Positions 58,304-64,000 of a stretch of DNA of 64,000 nucleotides are shown here, piece by piece. The stretch's first letter is position 1, and the number at the start of each line of letters is the position of its first letter. The position numbers and the translations under genes were made by a program. The stretch spans positions 1-64,000 of the forward strand of contig CAKPKR010000005.1 of NCBI GenBank assembly GCA_934167465.1. The letters are read 5' to 3'. The DNA comes from an uncultured Bacilli bacterium (lineage in GTDB: Bacteria > Bacillota_I > Bacilli_A > RF39 > UBA660). A model generated the notes under the pieces. It worked only from the letters and a program-made list of their open reading frames with translations. It had not been told where the DNA came from and did no database searches.

Positions 58304-60808
58304 TCATTTAATTTCTTTATAATTACATCCAGTACCATCATATTTATAATTTGTACAACCAATAAATTTTTTATCATCATCATATACTTGTTTTAGTAAT
58401 AAATAGCCATCACAATTTGGACATTTACTTATCGGATACTTATATAATAGTTCCATTGTCATAAAACCACAAATTTCTTTATCAGTACAACAGCGATAAA
58501 CATATTGTCCCATATCATTATAATATACATACTTTAAATATCCACCACATTTTGGACAAACATAATTATCAGAATCATCAAATTCAATATCATTACAAAA
58601 CTCTACATTATGATTTTCTTTTAATTCACTTAAAAATTGAGATGGCTTTTTATCAGAAGTTATTATATATACTTTATTTTTAGTTCTAGTTAAAGCAACA
58701 TAAAATAATCTTCTTTCTTCAGCATATTCAAAATTTTCTTTTGTATATTTAAAAAATTTAAATAACTCATCATCTTTTATTTTTGAAGGAAAACCAAAAG
58801 TAGAATTAATAGCATTAATAATAATTACATAATCAGCTTCCATTCCTTTAGAACGATGAACTGTATGAAATACTATATCAGCATTCTTATAATCATTGCA
58901 AATAATATTACCTTTATATTCATAGAAATGATCTGTTTTACATAACTCTTTCATATCATTGTTATATCTGCCCAAAAGCATTATTTTTGCATCCATTTTG
59001 ATACTCAAAATATCTCCAATAGCTTTAACAATAGCAAGTGCTTTCTTTTCAGTAATCTTCCCTACTCCATCTTCATATTTCAAAACACAAATAGGCTTGT
59101 CTAAATGTTTGTTAGAATGTAAATGTTTTTTAATATTTTTTTCATCTTTTTCAACGAATTCACTTGCAACATCAATTAACTCTTGACTATTTCTGTAAGT
59201 GTTAACAATTTTAGTTAATGATCTATATCCTAATTTTTCTTTAAAATAAGTAAATAAATCAACATTAGAACCAGCAAAAGAAAAAATAGCTTGCCAGTCA
59301 TCCCCTACTGCCGTTATTTTCGCATTACATTTATGAGCTAATGCCTTAATTAATTCAAATCTTTCTAAAGAAATATCTTGATACTCATCAACAATAATAT
59401 ATTTATATTTAAAATCTATATCTTTTGTATTAATAATTTTAATAGATTTAATAATCATATCATCAAAATCAATCATATTATGATTATTCAAATAAGCGTT
59501 ATACTTAAAATATATTGGTTTAATACATTTTAAAAATAATTTTGTTCTTTTATCCTCAACATTATTTATTAAGTAATCGATATCATCTTTATTGTAATTA
59601 TTTAATTTCATATTTGATATAAAATTTTGAGCTAAAGAAATAAATTTAACAAAATATTCGTTTTCTTTACTATCAAATAATTTATTAAAAACAGTAATTG
59701 AATCTCTTCTTTTTAAAATAAAATTATTTTTAATTAATATTTCTTCTAAATGTTCTAACAAAGATCTTTCATCATTAAATTTTGAAAAAGTATAAACTAA
59801 TTTTGTATTATTCATTTTATGTAATTCAATTTTTTGTTTAATTTCTTCCTTATATTTATCTAAGCCTTTCTCATTATATAATTCTGAAGTACCATTTTCA
59901 TTAATTCCAAAATGTTCTAGATAAATTATGTTTTCGCCTTGAGTAATAGTAAAATCTGGACAATATATTTTATTGTTAGGTAAAAATTTAGGATATCTTT
60001 TTTCATATTCATAATCAATACCATTTAAATAAAGAAAATTAGCTATCTCAACTTCTTCTTTTGATCTTACTTTTTCGCCAACAATTGTTTTTTCTTTATT
60101 TTTTCTTACCTTAACTGTATTATTATTATATCCTTCTATATCACCTTTAATAGTATTAAATAATTGATTTTTTTGATATAAACAATATTCTTTATGAGTC
60201 TTAAATTTTTTTATATCGTCACTTTCTCCAAGATAAAGCGTTAAAAAATTAAGAACATTATTTAATTCAAATTCATTTTTATAAATTTCTTCTTTTAAAT
60301 AGTTCATAAAAAAATCTTGCTTTTTACTATCTTCAATAATTTCATATTTTTCATTATTATTATTTAAAATAATATCTAATCCCAATTTATGGAAAGTTGT
60401 AACATTAATATCTATATTAAAATACTTTAATAATTTTTCCTTTAATTCTTCAGTATTCTTTTTAGCAAATGAGATTGCTAAAATTTCATCTTCACGAATT
60501 TCTTTAATATCAATTAAATATTTAATTTTAGCCATCATTGTTGTTGTTTTTCCGCTTCCAGCACCTGCTATTATTAAATTATAATCCTCATCTTTTAAAA
60601 TTGCCATTCTTTGTTCTTCATCTAATATAATATTCTTATCCATATTAATAAAAATATTATCAAAATAATTTCTGTTTTCTAATAATTTTTTATTTATATA
60701 ATTTTTATTATGTTGTTTAATTTCACCTAAATTTTTTATATAATCTAAATTATTATCTTCTACTACTTTTTTGTTTAAATATACATCTTTATTAAATATA
60801 TCTACCAT
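58304..60808 (-). CDS. UvrD/Rep-like (helicase IV type) helicase with nuclease-like insert and zinc fingers
   Basis: Superfamily 1 helicase of 834 aa. Walker A AGAGSGKTTTM (residues 81-91), motif Ia ILAISFAKKNTEELKEKL, motif II YIIVDEYQDIS, QAIFSFAGS, motif VI RRLFYVALTRTKN. About residues 230-345 hold an insert with RSKEEVEIANFLYLNGIDY, YEKRYP, YCPDFTI and IYLEHFG: the E...D...ExK-like order of a PD-(D/E)XK nuclease. The C-terminus has two topoisomerase-type C4 zinc fingers (CPKCGGYLKY...CC; CPNCDGYL...C...C). Relatives (HelD IV-like) act in DNA repair or in phage and plasmid defence. Confidence 0.85.
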   Translation of the reverse strand: MVDIFNKDVYLNKKVVEDNNLDYIKNLGEIKQHNKNYINKKLLENRNYFDNIFINMDKNIILDEEQRMAILKDEDYNLIIAGAGSGKTTTMMAKIKYLIDIKEIREDEILAISFAKKNTEELKEKLLKYFNIDINVTTFHKLGLDIILNNNNEKYEIIEDSKKQDFFMNYLKEEIYKNEFELNNVLNFLTLYLGESDDIKKFKTHKEYCLYQKNQLFNTIKGDIEGYNNNTVKVRKNKEKTIVGEKVRSKEEVEIANFLYLNGIDYEYEKRYPKFLPNNKIYCPDFTITQGENIIYLEHFGINENGTSELYNEKGLDKYKEEIKQKIELHKMNNTKLVYTFSKFNDERSLLEHLEEILIKNNFILKRRDSITVFNKLFDSKENEYFVKFISLAQNFISNMKLNNYNKDDIDYLINNVEDKRTKLFLKCIKPIYFKYNAYLNNHNMIDFDDMIIKSIKIINTKDIDFKYKYIIVDEYQDISLERFELIKALAHKCNAKITAVGDDWQAIFSFAGSNVDLFTYFKEKLGYRSLTKIVNTYRNSQELIDVASEFVEKDEKNIKKHLHSNKHLDKPICVLKYEDGVGKITEKKALAIVKAIGDILSIKMDAKIMLLGRYNNDMKELCKTDHFYEYKGNIICNDYKNADIVFHTVHRSKGMEADYVIIINAINSTFGFPSKIKDDELFKFFKYTKENFEYAEERRLFYVALTRTKNKVYIITSDKKPSQFLSELKENHNVEFCNDIEFDDSDNYVCPKCGGYLKYVYYNDMGQYVYRCCTDKEICGFMTMELLYKYPISKCPNCDGYLLLKQVYDDDKKFIGCTNYKYDGTGCNYKEIK

Positions 60809-60914
60809 AAAAGCACCTTTCTATCATAAAAATTATAACAAATTTCAAAAAATTGTACAATAAATATGTATATTTTTTGAAAATAAATACAATATATAAA
60901 TGGGTGATGAAAGA

Positions 60915-61079
60915 ATGAAAAGAAGTAATAAAAAAGAAATGCAATCAGTTAAAAATTGCAAAAAAACAGATGTAAAAAGTTGTAATAGAGTAAAAGATTC
61001 AAAGAAGATCACTGGATTCGATGATTCTAAATCTTTTGAATTAGACAAAAACAACGACAATTCATTTGAAGTAGAATAA
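60915..61079 (+). CDS. Small Cys-containing charged protein (54 aa), possible spore protein
   Basis: GGGTGATGA ribosome site and ATG 60915. MKRSNKKEMQSVKNCKKTD, then VKSCNRVKDSKKITGFDDSK and an acidic end (NNDNSFEVE). Basic start, two Cys, acidic end; such tiny proteins are common among uncharacterised spore proteins of Bacillota, but I cannot name a family. It is the only plus-strand gene right of dif. The minus-strand frame over it has no ribosome site. Confidence 0.6.
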   Translation: MKRSNKKEMQSVKNCKKTDVKSCNRVKDSKKITGFDDSKSFELDKNNDNSFEVE

Positions 61080-61089
61080 TTACCCACTT

Positions 61090-61113
61090 AAAAGAGAGCA
61101 TAAACTCTCTTTT
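61090..61113. terminator. Bidirectional terminator
   Basis: AAAAGAGAG (61090-61098) pairs with CTCTCTTTT (61105-61113), loop CATAAA; serves the plus small gene and the convergent ZIP gene. Confidence 0.85.
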
Positions 61114-61115
61114 AT

Positions 61116-61838
61116 TTAGTGAAATATAACTGAATTTATAATTATGAACAAACAACCTATGATAAAAGCCATTATAGTTTTTTTATATTTTTTATATTTA
61201 AATGACAAAGGTAATAATTCATAACAAGAAATATGTGTCATAATTCCAGCTATTACAGCAAATAATAATCCTAAGTTTGTATCATTAACAATTGGTTTTA
61301 AAAATAAAAATGCAATAATAGCTCCAAAGAATTCTGATATTCCAGAAATAAATGTATAAAATATAGCTTTTTTACGGTTATTTGTGGCATAATAGATTGG
61401 TAATGATATAGTTATACCCTCTGGGATATTATGAGCCGCTATTGCGAGCGTTAAAGTAATTCCTAAGGTAATATCATTACTACTAGTAATAAATGTAATT
61501 ATACCTTCTGGAATATTATGTAATATAATGGCAAGCATACTAACAATTCCAACACGATATAATTCATCGTTGTTAGGTAAAAATCTATCTATTATCATTG
61601 ATAAAATAATACCTATATTAATAAAAATTAATATTAACAAAATGGAATAAAAATTATTATAAGTTGTAGTTAATAAATTAAATGCTTCAGGAATTAAATC
61701 TGTAATTGATACTGTAATCATTACTCCTGCAGCAAATGCTAAAGAATAAATAATGATATTCTTTTGTTTTTTTATAAAAATTAAGATCCCACCTAATAAT
61801 GTAGAAATACTTGCTAAAAAAGTTAATAAAAAAGGCAT
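61116..61838 (-). CDS. ZIP-family divalent metal transporter
   Basis: 240-aa polytopic membrane protein. Two metal-site helices carry the repeated HNIPEG (LHNIPEGIITFI and AAHNIPEGITISL), and AFAAGVMITVSITDLIPEA is at the front. This is the ZupT-like branch for zinc, iron or manganese uptake. It ends in the shared bidirectional terminator. A weak GGTGATT ribosome site precedes it. Confidence 0.92.
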   Translation of the reverse strand: MPFLLTFLASISTLLGGILIFIKKQKNIIIYSLAFAAGVMITVSITDLIPEAFNLLTTTYNNFYSILLILIFINIGIILSMIIDRFLPNNDELYRVGIVSMLAIILHNIPEGIITFITSSNDITLGITLTLAIAAHNIPEGITISLPIYYATNNRKKAIFYTFISGISEFFGAIIAFLFLKPIVNDTNLGLLFAVIAGIMTHISCYELLPLSFKYKKYKKTIMAFIIGCLFIIINSVIFH

Positions 61839-61864
61839 ATAATCACCAATTAATTATATGTCTT

Positions 61865-62905
61865 TTATTTAGATTTAATATATGTTTTATTTTTAACTTT
61901 ATTATTTATTGTATTCAAAATAGCAATCATATCTTCTTCATCTTCTAATGTCATATCAATTTCATCAATTAAACCTAATATATCAGCTACAATATTCTTA
62001 TCTTTACAAGTAACATATTTATAAGAAACTATATCATCAACAGTTGGATTAGAATAATAACATACTTTCTTAACATAAGCTATTTGACAAATATATGTTA
62101 AAATTTCATTGTTATTATATTTGTTCATAAATTCATTAGTCATATAACCAATTACTGAAATATTGTTTTTAGTTTCCATATATAACTTAACTTTTTTCAA
62201 ATCCGCAAGTGAATCATTATAAGGAAGTAATTTATCAGTTAAAAAATCAACTTGAGTAGAATGTGAAATTCCTGAATTAAGCATTGTGATATTATCGTCA
62301 GGTAATTTTATTCCATATAAATATAAAATTGTGAATATTGAATTTAATTCAGAATAAATATTTTCAGACATTAAATTTAATTCTTTACCAGTAAACAATT
62401 TATAGATTTCTATCAATATTATTTCATTGTTAAATAGATTAATCTTACCAATGTTATTCATCGAATCAATTAATTCTATTGAATTTACTATATTTGCTTT
62501 AATTACTTCATTTTTATTTAATATAATATCATTCTCACATCGTTTTTTATCAACCATAGTATGAAAACTAACTCCTGTTTCTCTATCATAATAAAACTTA
62601 AACAATAAAGGTTCAGAGATGTTTTCTTTTTTTAAAGAAATTACTTTCTTATTTTTAAACTTAGCATCAATATGAGTGCCAAAATTATATAGTTCAATAT
62701 TCAATGTTTTTTCATCAAAATCTCTTAATACTGTTCTTAAATATTGAATGACTCTAATAATATCGCTATTCAATCTATCGCGATTAAAAAGATTAGATAA
62801 AAATTTTCTTTTTTCTTCAATATCAATATCTTCTTTTAAAGGAATTCCTATAAAATTAACATTGATTGTACCATTGTCATTTTCAATTTGAAATTTTTGT
62901 TTCAT
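61865..62905 (-). CDS. Unknown soluble protein (346 aa)
   Basis: Not recognised. Soluble, no signal peptide or helix. Starts MKQKFQIENDNGTINVNFIG, contains RVIQYLRTVLRDFDEKTL, YYDRETGVSFHTMVDKKRC and an acidic C-terminus (IDMTLEDEEDMIAIL). AAGAGGT ribosome site. It lies between the ZIP and GH3 genes; spacing to each (26 and 46 bp) allows co-transcription. Confidence 0.65.
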   Translation of the reverse strand: MKQKFQIENDNGTINVNFIGIPLKEDIDIEEKRKFLSNLFNRDRLNSDIIRVIQYLRTVLRDFDEKTLNIELYNFGTHIDAKFKNKKVISLKKENISEPLLFKFYYDRETGVSFHTMVDKKRCENDIILNKNEVIKANIVNSIELIDSMNNIGKINLFNNEIILIEIYKLFTGKELNLMSENIYSELNSIFTILYLYGIKLPDDNITMLNSGISHSTQVDFLTDKLLPYNDSLADLKKVKLYMETKNNISVIGYMTNEFMNKYNNNEILTYICQIAYVKKVCYYSNPTVDDIVSYKYVTCKDKNIVADILGLIDEIDMTLEDEEDMIAILNTINNKVKNKTYIKSK

Positions 62906-62951
62906 AAATAACCTCTTTCTCTTAAATTATAACACAATCAAATAATAAAGT

Positions 62952-64000
62952 CTACTTAATTAATCCTTTATAATATTTCCAAGCAATTATTTTTAAAACT
63001 GCCTTATTAATTAAATCTTCGCTTATTTCATTATTATTTAGAGAATTTTTAATATCATTTATACCTGTTAAATAATCTGTAATAATGATTAAATCATTAC
63101 CTGCTTTTAAAGCCATTACACTAGGCGATTCAGTAATGTTTTTTGTTATTCCTGACATTGCCAAATCATCAGTCATAATAACACCACTAAATTTTAATTC
63201 ATTCTTTAAAATATTATGGACATTTTTAGATAATGAAGCCGGGACATTTTCTATGTTTTCAATGATATTATGAGAAACTAGGATTGCTTCAGCGCCATCA
63301 TTAATTCCTTGAATAAAAGGAACAAAATCATTATTTCTAAACTCATCTAATGTTCGATTATCAATAGCAACACCAGTATGAGTATCTACATTGTTTCCAT
63401 ACCCAGGAAAATGTTTTAAAACATTACTTACATTTGTATCTTTACTAGCTCTAATTACAGTTTTGATATATTCTTTTGTTTTAGTATAGTCTTTACCAAA
63501 TGATCGTTTATACATATAATCATCTGGATTAGTAGAAACATCAGCTACAGGCGCTAAATTAACATTAATTCCTAATTCATACAATAAATTATTTTTTTCT
63601 TTTGTATCTTCTTTTATTAAATCAAATCCACCCTCATTATATAGTTCTTGACTTGATTTAAATTTTGTTTCTCTTAAATTTTTATTATTACTTATTCTTA
63701 CAACTGTTCCACCCTCTTCGTCAACAGCTATCAAAAGAGGAATTTTACTTACATTTTGCCAAGATGCTATTTTATTTTTCAATTCATCTTTGGGCAAATT
63801 TTTAGTATCTTTACCGAATAATATATAGCCTCCAAATTGATATTTTTTCACTTCTTCTAAGCTATTGTCTGGAACTCTGACTAAAAATAATTGAGTTATT
63901 TTTTCATCAATTGTCATTGTATTTAATAATTCATTGGCTTTATTATAATAGTCTTCAAATAATTCTTTCGATTCCAAATTCACTTGTTTTGTTTTTTCAT
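62952..64000 (-). CDS. Glycoside hydrolase family 3 beta-N-acetylglucosaminidase-like (5' partial)
   Basis: The GH3 N-terminal barrel is complete: LLIAVDEEGGTVVRI, NLAPVADVSTNPDDYMYKRSFG, the KHFPGYGNNVDTHTG motif with the His-Asp dyad of NagZ-type enzymes, and the nucleophile Asp in VIMTDDLAMSGI. The frame stays open to the window edge (EKTKQ before a GTG at 63983), so the real start, perhaps with a signal peptide, is outside. The enzyme removes N-acetylglucosamine from muropeptides or other chitobiose-type substrates. Confidence 0.92.
   Translation of the reverse strand, partial: EKTKQVNLESKELFEDYYNKANELLNTMTIDEKITQLFLVRVPDNSLEEVKKYQFGGYILFGKDTKNLPKDELKNKIASWQNVSKIPLLIAVDEEGGTVVRISNNKNLRETKFKSSQELYNEGGFDLIKEDTKEKNNLLYELGINVNLAPVADVSTNPDDYMYKRSFGKDYTKTKEYIKTVIRASKDTNVSNVLKHFPGYGNNVDTHTGVAIDNRTLDEFRNNDFVPFIQGINDGAEAILVSHNIIENIENVPASLSKNVHNILKNELKFSGVIMTDDLAMSGITKNITESPSVMALKAGNDLIIITDYLTGINDIKNSLNNNEISEDLINKAVLKIIAWKYYKGLIK

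Noticed and set aside
60845..61087. Minus-strand 80-codon frame
   Set aside because: No ribosome site; the plus-strand gene at 60915 has a good one and a terminator in the right place.
1..64000. CRISPR arrays, tRNA and rRNA genes
   Set aside because: No regularly spaced repeat, no cloverleaf with a TTCGAAT-type arm and no rRNA-like sequence was found by reading.

Overview
The window is very AT-rich DNA (roughly three quarters A+T by eye) from a low-GC Gram-positive bacterium (Bacillota). Tryptophan is TGG and TGA is used as a real stop, so this is the standard bacterial code and not a Mollicutes code. Sporulation genes (sigG, ylmC/ymxH-like, ylbJ, gpr, spoIIM), two T-box leaders, a SipW-type signal peptidase and many AGGTGAT ribosome binding sites point to an uncultured, probably gut-living, endospore-forming relative of the Bacilli with short intergenic regions. 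The exact taxon is an inference.

Layout. 1-13.3 kb: ruvAB, def, queA, miaA, a cysteine desulfurase, a TtcA-like tRNA thiolase, a dCMP deaminase gene broken by two nonsense codons, and a T-box(Ala) operon of dNMP kinase, a short alaS and dgt. 13.3-15.6 kb: two decayed tyrS fragments followed by an intact T-box(Tyr) tyrS. 15.6-23.6 kb: an unknown protein, an acyltransferase, a hybrid histidine kinase, a frameshifted Fic gene, and a Y-family polymerase/YolD/radical SAM operon behind a candidate SOS box. 23.6-31.2 kb: a surface-protein operon (TasA-like protein, CBM2-like protein, SipW-type peptidase, DUF5305-like protein), cdsA and rseP, then a surface protein whose promoter spacer carries a G9 tract and whose 3' end is a GC-rich, DGR-like variable region. 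31.2-48.7 kb: sigG, ylmC, a glycosyltransferase, an ApbE/NusG-II/Gx-transporter group, a two-component system, holA, a type IV pilus-like ATPase with two prepilins, ylbJ/ylbL, rpsT, gpr, spoIIM and mnmA.

49.0-57.8 kb is an integrated filamentous phage (inovirus-like) of about 8.8 kb. It has a HUH replication protein, a Zot/pI-type ATPase, a large pIII-like surface protein, many tiny one-helix membrane proteins including coat candidates, and a CI-like repressor with three operators. It has no integrase. Its right end is a 28-bp site matching the Bacillus subtilis dif site at 24 of 28 positions, and the left end shares the first 18 bp of that site. The phage therefore appears to sit in the chromosomal dif site, inserted by host XerC/XerD. 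Chromosomal genes run mainly on + to the left and on - to the right of this point, as expected at a replication terminus.

57.9-64 kb (mostly -): a small membrane protein, a UvrD-like helicase with an inserted nuclease-like domain and zinc fingers, a small plus-strand Cys-containing protein, a ZIP metal transporter, an unknown protein and a GH3 N-acetylglucosaminidase cut by the window edge.

Recurring regulatory style: a terminator hairpin (often containing the stop codon), an extended -10 TGnTATAAT and an AGGTGAT ribosome site are packed into about 45 bp between genes.
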